Under the pieces are notes generated by a model. The model ran no database searches and was not told the origin of the DNA. It saw only the letters and a program-made list of their open reading frames with translations. Positions 1-10,128 of a stretch of DNA of 64,000 nt are shown here, piece after piece. Within the stretch, counting starts at the first letter, position 1. The number at the start of each line of letters is the position of its first letter. Source of the DNA: Lindgomyces ingoldianus (Eukaryota > Ascomycota > Dothideomycetes > Pleosporales > Lindgomycetaceae). The position numbers and the translations under genes are program-made. The stretch lies in assembly GCF_010093535.1 (NCBI RefSeq), contig NW_022985164.1, positions 1,477,629 through 1,541,628 on the forward strand. Direction: 5' to 3'.

Positions 1-74
1 GCCTCGTGTTGAAGTGCTACTTTTGGCGCATAGTTGTGGGAGAAGGATTTGTTGGCGGGGATACTCTGGGCCAT
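1..74 (-). CDS. possible 5' end of an unrecognised gene, cut by window edge
   Basis: An ATG on the minus strand at 74 sits in a good initiation context (ATCATGG) and stays open to the window edge, giving about 24 residues that start MAQSIPANKSFSHNYAPK. The DNA behind it (75-600) is C/T-rich on the minus strand, as fungal leaders often are. The piece is too short to assign a family. The gene would be divergent from the zinc-cluster regulator at 895. The call rests only on the open frame and start context, so it is weak. Confidence 0.3.
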   Translation of the reverse strand, partial: MAQSIPANKSFSHNYAPKVALQHE

Positions 75-894
75 GATTGGATCGAAGAACTAAGACGTTC
101 TAATTTGGTTGGATGAGGCTTGTTCCAATGTTTGGGGATGTTCGGGTCGGGGTGTTGTGTGTTTGGGGACTCGAGGAGGATTCACTTTTTGAAGGGGGAT
201 GTTGGGGCTCAGGGCCGTGTTGCACGGAGTTTGAGAGTGAGTATTGATGGTTTCTATAATTGCTCGAAGGTTGGGAGACTGATAGAAGTGTCTCCAGTTT
301 GGATTGGATGATGCGCTTGTCGCCGGAGCGAGTTGGGGGGAGGGTCAAAGTTAGTCGGCCATGTAGGTTCGCCCCTGCCTTCCTCGTTGTGGAGTAGAAG
401 TCGTTGTAATAGATATCGACAGACGCAGCTGGTAGATGCATTGGTCCGAGCCGAGACGGAAATTCGAGTGTTGACACCTACTTTCGGAAGAACGAGAAGC
501 TCGAGAGCTGCAGAGACTCTTCCAACTACAAAGGTAGGCCGGCTTCCAAGCATGCAAAATCCAGACGAGTGCTCCGCCGATTCGGGGCCATGGTAGCCAC
601 GCCGGACTTTGCACAAAGAACTGCAACAAGAAAGCGGCCCATGTCTTGTCTGTTTCATTTTGCTTGCCTATCGCTGCGGAATACAAAAAGCGATGGAGGT
701 CTGATGCTGGTGGTGCAGACTGATGGGGGATGATGATGGTGGCGTTCTCGTTCTGCAATGATGGGCAGCGGCCCCGAAAGGCGGTGAGCAAGTAGTCGCG
801 TATCTAACACCGGCTGCCTCCAGGTTCGACCGACCCTCGTCCTCGAGCGAAGACTCTCTAATCCAGCACACCTGGGCCTTAACACATCTCCGCC
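75..894. other. intergenic region, likely divergent upstream region
   Basis: Open frames in this 820 bp overlap one another on both strands, are low in complexity and show no recognisable family. I read it as leader and promoter DNA between a possible leftward gene starting at 74 and the rightward gene at 895. No TATA box or clear operator stands out. Confidence 0.5.
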
Positions 895-3103
895 ATGGAG
901 AGTGCTAGTCCCCCAGCACCCGTCCACAACTACCAGAACGTCCAGGAAGGCATCTGGCCCAACGGTCCCGTGCAGCTGGCGCGTGGCCGCCAGGCAAAGG
1001 ATCCAAACGCCAAAACCATAAGCTACACCGTCACGTCGCTGGAGGAATTCGAGACGTCCCTTCGCGAATACCTCAGAGAGCCGCCCGAGCAGCCGGAGCA
1101 CACAGAGTGCCAGTTGTCCTTCTGGATTGGCGCCAGCTTCCTGGTGTCGACCCCCTCGCAGCCGGCGACGCAGAATGCTCAGCGGCCGCACCAGGCTTCA
1201 CAAGCTCACGCTCTGCACCCTCAAGCACCGCCTGGCTACCAGCCCGCAAACGGCCTGCACCCGCAGTATGGCGCTCCTGCGCTCGCGCCGCACACGTACC
1301 AGTCGGTCGCCGACCCTGCCATTGCCCTTACCTTGCCCTCGTACGCGCCTTCCTCGAGTGCATCGGGAAGCAACAACCGTAAGGAAAAAGACCTTGACAA
1401 CAAGATCAGCCTGAGCATCCTCGAGGCGCTGGCCCCGACGAATGACCCGAAAGAGAAGATGCGGAAGCAGCGTGCTATTGCAAAGTGCTGTGTCGACTCC
1501 ATCCAGAAATGTGATGGTTATCGGTACAGCTTCCATAATTGCTGGAACAGCCGCGAGGATGACTCCTTCCGGTTCTCCTACTACTGCAATGACTCCTTGC
1601 TGAATAAAGATCGCGCCGCCAATGGTAAAGGTGCGAAGCTAGGTCAGTCTGAGTCTGCATCCCTCGATGGTGGTGGGACTGACGTTCAAAAGGCAAGCGG
1701 GCGACGAAACCAGTCTACGACTGTCGCGGTGTGCTTGCTGTTAAGTTCTCGGCAAACAAGCAGAGCCTCGATGTCTTCTATAAGCATATACCAATACACA
1801 AAACTTACGAGGAGAGGGCTCCCCCACCTCGGAAGGATTCAAAGCGGCGGAAGCATCTGGAGCAGACCGACCCCGAAGCGTAAGCAATGTTCAATTCCCA
1901 ATCGCTCCCTGCATCGTAGATATAGGCCATTTCCCTATATTTGCTCCGGGTCCCACTACATTTTATCCGTATACGCCGCTTTAGATGCGGATGGCTGACG
2001 AAAGCAGTCTAATTAGGATAGCAAACAGACCGAAACCCCCAAAGCCGCCAGAGCAAGGGTCAGCTAATCCCGATGCTCCACCTAGACCCAAGAAGAGGAA
2101 GGCGAAACGTGATGACATCCAGAATAAGCAGACTGCGCAAAGTTCAATCGAGAGTGACCTCAGAGCTCAAAGCCTACGGTCACTCCTCGAGCTCATCCAG
2201 ACAGACCCAGCTCCAGAACCCCTGCAGGGGCAGCAACCTCAACAAAGCCTCAATAGAAATGTTGAAGAAGAACCTCCTCCAAGGCAGCCTCTGCCTCTGC
2301 CTCCGCCTCAGCCTCAGCCTCCTGCTCCGCCTCAGCAGTCACGTCGTCGGCCGCGAAACAGCTGCGATGTGTGTAAAACGAAGAAAACTAAGGTGTGCCG
2401 TCGCATTCCTTTCCGCCCTAACCGACCCTTATTGCGCTAGACCTGCCTACTGACTTTCTTCAGTGCGACGGCACCCGTCCCGTTTGCCACACTTGTTTGG
2501 AGAAGAAGCGACAATGTATATACTCTGAGCCGCCTCCAGACGAGCATCGACAGTCTGCGCCTCATCCTTCACAGCCGGTAGCTTCAAGAGAGCCTGTTCG
2601 CCAAGCACAGGCGGCCAGCAGTGAGCTGTCTGAGCTGGAGAAGACGAAGAAGGAACTTGAGGAAGCCAAAGCGCGTATACAACAGCTAGAAGCCGAAAAG
2701 ACACATGGTTCTACCACACCCTCACAAACGCCTCAGCCTCCTCCATCGCAGCAGATACAGACGCCTCAATATGGCCATTTCAGGAATCATGCAAGTCATG
2801 CTTCGTATGGAATGAATAGGTCGATGCAGCCGCAAAGTGCGCCGCATCAGCCGCAGGCAACCCCTCAAATGCACCCTTCTGGTACTGGTACGGATTTTCG
2901 TCGTCATAATATTGAACACTTCAGTGACGAATGCAGGTCTAACACCCACACAAGACTCCAGCAACCCATACAGCAACAGTCGTGGGTTTAACTGGGGGGC
3001 GACGCCTTATTTTTATGAACAGCCAACAAACATCCATCAGACACCTCAGCAGCATCAGCAAGATCAATGGGCAGCAGCAAGAAGCTCAGGCGTGTTTCGG
3101 TAG
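895..3103 (+). CDS. Zn2Cys6 transcription regulator with an upstream Cys/His-rich module
   Basis: Five exons (895-1624, 1693-1879, 2008-2392, 2464-2881, 2937-3103) join in phase to give about 628 aa. A classic fungal zinc cluster lies near residues 425-454 with spacing C-x2-C-x6-C-x6-C-x2-C-x6-C; its second half is in the next exon, so intron 2393-2463 splits it. A short Leu/Glu/Lys-rich coiled coil (ELSELEKTKKELEEAKARI) follows, as in dimerising Zn2Cys6 factors, then a Gln/Pro-rich tail. Near residues 205-290 a separate globular stretch has spaced Cys (YYC, YDC) and a His pair (HIPIH) in a beta-rich setting, resembling the WRKY/GCM1/FAR1 zinc fold. DNA binding in the nucleus is expected from the zinc cluster. 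I see no fungal middle homology region. The last intron could start at 2882 or 2888, in the same phase. Confidence 0.8.
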
Positions 3104-4109
3104 TTAAAAATGTTCCTTGTTCCTGCATTACGGTTACGGAATTCCATGGTAGGCGCAGAGGGGGCGAACGACATTATACCCTTAGTTATTGTTTTCCATG
3201 TTCACGGTTTCAGTAGAATGATGGCAATCCTGGCATCTCGGTTACGATCGACAAATTAGCGATTTGGTGTGCGGTAGATTGATGCACGATTCACAAGAAG
3301 GTCTTCGTTCTAATCCATACTTGATTTTCTCTTCGTACGTTCAATACCCTTTATTGCGAGAGGCTGCTTGTGTCCTAATAGGTTTGCGCACCGGCTATTC
3401 TCAACTGCATCATCCGGGATCAAGCATTGAGCGATACGGTACGGCCCGAAAGCCTGTTTCAAAATCTGTCTGTTCTCTTCAACTGGTGCTTGAAGGAACT
3501 GGTGCTTGTGGGCCGGCTTCCTCGTCCATTTGTTTCTCATCAAACCGGCCAGATGGAATGGGGCGACTCGACCATCCCCAGTACCTATTTTGTCTTGCGC
3601 GGTCAAAACGGCCTAATCTTGAAACGCAAAATCTTCGGGTTCCGAAACAGGCAGCACGGGCCTGACACAGATCGTGCGGGCATTTTGGATGAAAGGAAAG
3701 TTAGGGATCGTAGTCCATGACCGTGCGTTGATGCGCTAGGATCCTACTGGCCACAACCCTTACCGTTCCCAGCATACCCTTTACTTTCACAACGTATCAA
3801 CGTAAACAGAGGTCGTCAGATTCGTGTCGACTTGACTTTTAGGGATTATACTGACGACGCGGTGAAGGGTTCCCACGCACAATCAACGAACCTGAGAGGC
3901 AGCGGATCGCTAGTGGGTCTTTTGGCCTTACATATCTGATACTTGGAAAATCCTTTTGAATTTCAACAGGGTCTTCTGTGAAAAGCATAGATCGCCCCAT
4001 CCTCTGATGTCGCCATGGACTAACTTTCAGACTTCAATGTTGTTAGCCAAGCTCGCCCGACTGACGTCCTACATCCCTTTTGCCCAGCTCTGGAAGCTTC
4101 GTCGGGAGG
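3104..4109. other. intergenic, no gene seen
   Basis: About 1 kb between two rightward genes. The open frames here are short and without recognisable motifs. It should hold the 3' UTR of the zinc-cluster gene and the promoter of the membrane protein. Nothing else is visible. Confidence 0.5.
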
Positions 4110-5781
4110 ATGGGTGAGAAGCAGACGATTGCACTGGCCTCTTGTGCTTTCTTGCTTGGACTAAGTTTAGTCTTTGTTGCTGCGAGGATTTATGTTCGTT
4201 GTCGGATGCTAAGGAATGCGGGGAAGGATGATTTGCTTTGCGTTTTGGCCGCTGTAAGTTGAAAGGAATTATTGGTGGTTGCGCGGTTGCTCATAGGATG
4301 AAATAGGCCCTCAGCATCGTTGAAACAGTCTTTATGTTCTTTGGTAGGCGATCCTGCATCCAAAAATCCGCCAATGGTACAAATTCTTACCTAGACTTAT
4401 AGAGGTCAAGTACGGGTCCGGAAAACGGAGATCTCAGCTAAGCTCTGTGGAGCTTGAGAAGCAACGATTCGTAAGTCTACCTCCCAAACGAACGCTTCAA
4501 TTTGTACAGGCTGATCGCTAACAATCTCCAGACTGTTTTCATGAGCATAATGCCGTACTGTATGTCCTCATCGCTTGACATCCAACTTGTCATTCAACTA
4601 ACAAGACAGTAATCGGACTTATGTTTGTCAAAATGTCCATCATCTACCAAATGCGGCGCTTCTTCTCCTCATTCTACTCCCCCACCCTCAGCTTTATATG
4701 CCATCTCGTTCTTGTCCTCATCATTGCTACAACGATTGCACACCTCTGTGTATCAATCCTGCAATGTCGACCTATTCAAGGATTCTGGAGGGGGTCCTTG
4801 AACGCCAAATGTCTAGATCTCGCGAGGATCAACTACGCGTACCTCGCGGTTAACGCCTTCACCGACCTGGTGTTACTAGTGCTGCCGATGCCGACTTTGT
4901 ATCGCTTGCGACTGCGGAAAGCGGAAAAGAGGGCTGTCGTGGGGATTTTTGCCTTGGGAGGATTGTACGTCTGTTCCATTTTTCTAATTCACAACCTCCC
5001 ACTCTCCCAGGTCCCCATTCAGTCGGTCCCAGTGCTTGGCTTACCCAAACACAGTGCGGCTCTCACCTCCATCCTCCGCATCCCCTACGTTCTCCTTATG
5101 GACCGAGGTGGCGATCCCGTCTATCACGGCTTCGGCATCTTAGTCTGGACACGCGTCGAACTCGGTGTCTCCATAATCTGTGCCTGTCTACCATGCCTAC
5201 GCGCTCCACTCGCTCAACGCTTCCCACATATTTGGGGCAGCGTGTCCCGCTCTAGCAGCGACTGCTCAGGACCATCCTTCTTCCGGTCCCGAAATCGAGA
5301 AAGCATGAAGGGCTTGAGTAGATTAGACAGCAACCGCAAAAGCTACGCCAACAACGGCCCTGCCACATACTACGCACGCTTCGACGACGACCTCGAAACC
5401 GAAGATTGTGAAATGAAGAAAATTCTCTCTCAACCTATCGCGCAACCCGAGGACCCAGAACCGGAAATAGTTAAGCTTACCGCACCACAGCCGTATCCGT
5501 TTAATCAACTCCAAGCAGAGATGAAATCGCGCAGGAGCGAGGATAACAATAACGGCCTCAATTCTCTGGATCAGAAAATTACAGTTACGACGGTTACGCA
5601 GCAAAGGATCTCACATCATGAACCTGGCAGCGTGATTCAGAAACCAAGGGGCGTGTTAGCGAGGGCGTGGAGTGAGAGGAAGAATGAAAGGCAGAAGGAA
5701 AGGGAGAGGGAGAGGAGGGAGGGTAGGGAAAGGGCGAGGGCTAGGGCAGACTTTATGGGGGGGATGAATGTTGCGTATTGA
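4110..5781 (+). CDS. rhodopsin-domain integral membrane protein (fungal, PTH11/SAT-like group)
   Basis: Six exons join in phase: 4110-4253, 4307-4343, 4403-4470, 4532-4559, 4610-4964 and 5055-5781. The product has the order of the fungal rhodopsin-like domain: an N-terminal helix ending AARIYVRCRML, a K-x-DD loop, VKYGSGKR, a helix with MFVKMSIIYQMRRFF, then CRPIQGFW...C, the NAFTDLVLLVLPMP helix, and a last segment with RVELGVSIICACLP. The cytosolic tail is long, and its end is rich in Arg and Glu. Such proteins sit in the plasma membrane; most have no known ligand. Intron 4965-5054 is 90 nt, a multiple of three without an in-frame stop, so reading through it gives a false insertion; removing it restores GGFAALTSILRIPY. 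The first in-frame ATG is at 4110. Confidence 0.82.
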
Positions 5782-6807
5782 GGTGGCAGGGGAAGGGGAA
5801 GTGAGAGATATACCAATTTGATGTTTTTAAGTTTTATGCAGTTGTTATCCTTGAGGGCCGTGTGATTCTAGTGAGCTATACCGCAGGAGTTCTCGTGAAT
5901 GAAACAGAAGCCAGAATGAATGCGGAACTAAAAATCAGAACAGGCAAGTCATAACTAAGAACGACACATAAGTTCCTTAAAATAAAACAAGAAGGCAAGC
6001 TGCTAAAACCTAGAAACTAAAGAGTAGACGTGAGCTCGACCGACCCTGCTGGGGCCGGCACTAGTCCCATATTCCACCTCCTATCTCTCTTTCACTGTCT
6101 CCGTCTCCCCCTTCATCTCCCTAACCCTTAACAGATACTTTCCTGCCGCTTATTAACCTCCTTCTTACACTTATCTTCTCACCTCCTAAGCTTAGCAACT
6201 AGCACCTTAATCCCCTCTCCTCTGCAGCCTCTAGCATAGTCTGCTTCCTACTTAACCGCGCCTTAGAGTTGTGGACAGATTGTAGTTTAGTGGCAAGGGT
6301 GCTGGAAGGCGTGGGGAGTCTAGAAACGGAAGAATTGATTGCGGGAGGCGAGGGAGTTGGAGTTGGGTGGGGCTGAGGTGACCTAGTGCTGGACTAATGC
6401 TTGCGGGTAATCTGTCTTGAGACAGCCTGGTTCGCGTTGCTTTTGATCTCTCTTCGCCCTACCGCATGTTGTTAGTAATGATTATTAGTGATGGGTTAGA
6501 GGGAGATAGTTCTGGTGTTGCGGCGCAACCTAGAGCTAGATAGCGATGGGAGAGAAGTACCTCGCGTTAGTGGGGGTGAGGGGTGCATAGTAAGTGGTAA
6601 GCAAGAAGAGGTAAGGGCGAATATTGAGAGGTGAAAACTTTGTTTCCTAACACAGTACCTAGACTACACTTAGCTTGTTCAGGAGAAACTACTTGACTGG
6701 CGTGGATAAGAAGAATACGTATGAAAAGCTACATCTTCAGCTACTCGCCCGCGTTCCGTCAACTTATTTCATATCTTCCAGTGATACCCCCAAGTTTCTG
6801 TGGTGAA
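5782..6807. other. intergenic, possibly with a decayed repeat
   Basis: After the 3' end of the membrane-protein gene, 6040-6260 is strongly C/T-biased and rich in CTTA and CTAG. The other strand reads as a Lys/Arg/Glu-rich, coiled-coil-like peptide broken by stops. This could be a RIP-damaged transposase tail, but no terminal repeats or catalytic motifs were found, so it may be simple biased sequence. The apparent rightward frame at 6721-7065 is antisense to the last GH36 exon. Confidence 0.3.
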
Positions 6808-9780
6808 TCAGCGAACCACCACCTCTACAGCAACTTCATTGCTCCACCCAGCATTCGAGTTTGTTTCCTTCCAAGCTCTTGCAAGATCAATCTCAAGAAC
6901 ATTATCGCAGACATCGTTAACTTTTACACAATGAGCTGGAATCGGTTTACCAGAAATGAGGGCCATGAAATCGTCCTTCAGCGAGCGCTTGGAGAGGTCG
7001 GAAATATACAGCCCTGGAGATGCATTAGTATGGTCTGCTCGTGGCGAAGAAAACTATCATCGTGACAGGGGGCCTACCATAGGTACCCAACGTTTTCAAA
7101 GAAGTCCAGATTCTTAGTCTACCTGACGACCTTTCAATATAGCTGTCCATGTTCACAATTGCTGCAGCTCCCGTCATCTTCCCTAGGAGTCCAAGGTTGC
7201 TGATGGAGATGTCCGAGGGACCTTTCTCGGGATGGCTGCGCTCAAGTGTGAACGACTGAAGAGGGAATGCGGAGAGGATCTCCCATCCTTGGGTGGGTAG
7301 TTCCAGGTATAGAAATGCAGCTTGGTTCTCTGCATCTATTGGATCTGTAACCTGCCCGCTAGTGTGGCTTCTTAGAACATACTTGCCCGTCTCTGCACCA
7401 GGGAATTGGTCTAGCCTGATCAACTCTGCGAGAGCGCGCTGAGTGCAGTTGAATATACCGAGGATACTGACGCCGGTCCGTGCCATTCCTACGTACGTTC
7501 CCACTTTTAGGAGGACAGGATCGTCGTAGCTGTTATATGCTTGGATACTTTTACCTACGGTATGAGGTCGTAGAATGACTGTATTGCCCCGAGGCGTCTT
7601 TCCAGTCATTTGATTGATGAGATCCACATCGTGTTTGCCTGGAACATCAGTAATATAGATCGGACCTCCAGAGATGCAACGAGCGGCCGCGTGAAAAGAC
7701 GCCCATTCGTGCGATGTCTGGAACATGTCCCAGTCAGGGAGGATGTTGAGGTAAGAATTGAAGATGGAGTTGTGCGCATTGCAGAAAATGTGCCAAGGGT
7801 GTGAGGCAGGCACTTCCGGGAAAAAGTCGTCCGAGTTGCGAAGAAGTACGCGGGGTCTGTTGGACGGAAGCTGAGAATGGAAGATGATTTGTGGGGTTTG
7901 AGACATGCAAGAAATTGCTTTGGCGGAAAAGTAGCGAAGCTGATTGATGTTCCAGGCGTCCTGATAGGCTCGAATAAGGCTTCTACGGTCCGAGGCGTCG
8001 TCGAGCTCATCTAGGAAGAATTGGCCATCTGTTTTGACTGAGTCGATACCGGCAGAGCTGAGAAACTGGTAGAAGTCCTTGTAGAAACGGCCAACATCCT
8101 CCTCAGCAACAACCAGCATCTTTCCACCTGAGACACCGTCTTTTTTTTTAACGGAAACAGTCTTGTATTCTTTGGCGATCTTCCCTTCTGGGGCGATACC
8201 GCCCCAATAACCAAACTTAGTAATGTTAGCATAGTACTTACGGAAAAGAGTGCGGCGACCGTACTAAAGCGTGCCAGACGGCTACATGCTGAATATTCTG
8301 GTGTTTGTTCCGAATATCCTTCACTGTAGCTTGGAGGCCCCTTGGAAAGCCTGTTCTGGTTGCCTCGAACTCCATCCAGGCATTATCGAATTGATATCCC
8401 CCTTCATGATTCTGTTGAGTGTGAGCATGCAGAGTGTTCTTTGGGTAGATGGGAGATCATCTTCATACAAGCGATTGCCAGTTGTCGTCGATGATGAGGT
8501 TTGTGACTTGTGGAACTTGTCAATAGCACGAAATTGATGAAATGTGGGTAGCCGTCATACTATTGATCTCGTTCTTTTGCAATGAATCCAAGGCATCGAA
8601 GATTTTTTGCTCATTAAGGCGTTGCCCTAACCCATTCCAAGTACAGTACGATAAGCCATCGTACCAGTTTTCAAGCCACTGGGGTTTGACGCCCTCCGCT
8701 AGTGTTTGCATCTCTGCTGAGATTTCCTCGCAAGTTATTTCGTACTTTGTCACTATCTTGCGGGCATGATACACGGCTGCCGCAATGGCATTCTCTAAAG
8801 AGTTGCCTACCGAGATTACGAGCCTTGCGATGCCGTCTTCCTCGCTGTCATTCCGTGAGTTAATCGTAATATTCCCAGCTCCGTCATGGTGAAGGCATGT
8901 CAAAACATTGTCCACGCCACTCAAGGCGAGCACGACAAGATGAGTGCCATCCCCTCGCTGGAATGCTGCTAAAACCGCCTCCTGTGTAATTGTTAACCAA
9001 ATGTTTCTAAGGCAATGCGGGGACGAACCTTGTCTGGTCGGAACTCGTCTCTACCTTGCCGCGGAGCCAGCCAGGGAGACCAAAGGCGTACAAGTGCGAA
9101 CCACCTCGAAAAGGACGTTGGTTTACCTAATTTGTTATTTGAAAACCCAGACGCTCGACCAGAAGCTGCATTTACAGGACTCCAGACGGACCACAATAGG
9201 GTGTCTGGGGTGTCGCTGACTTCTCTTCCGATCTGAAGATATGCAGGAAGGTCACTAATGTAATGGGTCAAATCCTTCTGTTGAAGACCAGCTGACTGAT
9301 AGATGATCTGGCCATCGGAGGTCGAAAATTGGTCGTTTGCCCATTTCCAGGGTTCATCATTTGACGCACGAAACGTGAAGGTAAACGAGAAGGATGAACT
9401 ATGCTTTGGGCGCCCAGTGAGGGTGATGGTAAACCACTGATGTTGAATATCGGAAGTTCCGTCATGTGTTAAACGCAGCTTAGGCGGTTTAGCTGATTTT
9501 AACGCGCTTGATGACCTTTCGGACATACCACAGAGGGGGGCACTGGAGCTGGCTCGAGACTTAAGCTTGTCCATTTATCTCGGTCTTCGAAGTTATGCCA
9601 CAAAGAGACGTTCCAAGACTTTTGTGAAGTAATAGAGCTTTCAACGAGTACTGTAATTCTAACCTTTATTTTGAAGTTAGAATTTTGCTTGTGTCGCGTT
9701 GTTTCACTTACAGCCTCTTTCCCTGGAGCTATAGTGGTTATCTGGCCTAGAGGAGGGTTACAGGTGAGTCTAGCATACAT
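6808..9780 (-). CDS. GH36 raffinose synthase / Sip1-type alpha-galactosidase family protein
   Basis: Eight exons on the minus strand (9780-9712, 9663-9529, 9478-9029, 8981-8561, 8515-8469, 8411-8265, 8215-7087, 7013-6808) join in phase to give 867 aa, a normal length for the family. Visible motifs are LSYCTWNGLGQ, NLIIDDNWQSL, HALFGYWGGIAPEG, DSVKTDGQFFLDEL with the likely nucleophile Asp near residue 486, RNSDDFFPE, LPDWDMFQ, and ISGGPIYITDVPGKHD. The C-terminal exon restores the expected YISDL...WSNEVAVEV end. Members act on alpha-galactosides such as raffinose-type sugars, or transfer galactose; the exact activity cannot be told from sequence. No signal peptide is visible, so an intracellular enzyme is likely. 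Intron 9664-9711 is only 48 nt, in frame and stop-free. The gene is divergent from the TyrRS gene. Confidence 0.88.
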
Positions 9781-10128
9781 ATTGATGGACTCTGAGCTGG
9801 TTGAAGCAGAGGGCTTGCTCAGAGCTGATGGATGGAAGACAATGGAGAGTCACACGAATGGAAGATGGAGCGATGCCAAGTATTATGCAGGCACTCAAAA
9901 GACATGCAGCAAAAGTAGAACGCTATGGGTGTTGAAGTTGGCGAGCAATGGGACATGTGAGGTTGAGCAATGACGAGTGAAGAGAAGCCACCTTGGGGAA
10001 GCTCCCGTGGCCAGCTGAGCTTCGGCCAATCGGAATCCTTCGAGTCTTGGCACCCGGATCCAAAGTCGGCCCGGGAACGTTTTCTAGACGAGATATGGAG
10101 CTTCACAGAATTCGAGCTACTGGCGCCA
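9781..10128. promoter_or_regulatory. shared upstream region of GH36 and mitochondrial TyrRS genes
   Basis: The two divergent starts (9780 minus, 10129 plus) are 348 bp apart, so this stretch must hold both promoters unless TyrRS starts at the earlier in-frame ATG at 9970. No clear TATA box is seen on either side. Confidence 0.45.

Noticed and set aside
3264..3720. Overlapping plus-strand frames after the zinc-cluster gene
   Set aside because: No motifs, no splice context, and mutual overlap in different frames.
6721..7065. Rightward open frame of 114 codons
   Set aside because: It is antisense to the last exon and last intron of the GH36 gene, whose minus-strand reading restores the expected family C-terminus.
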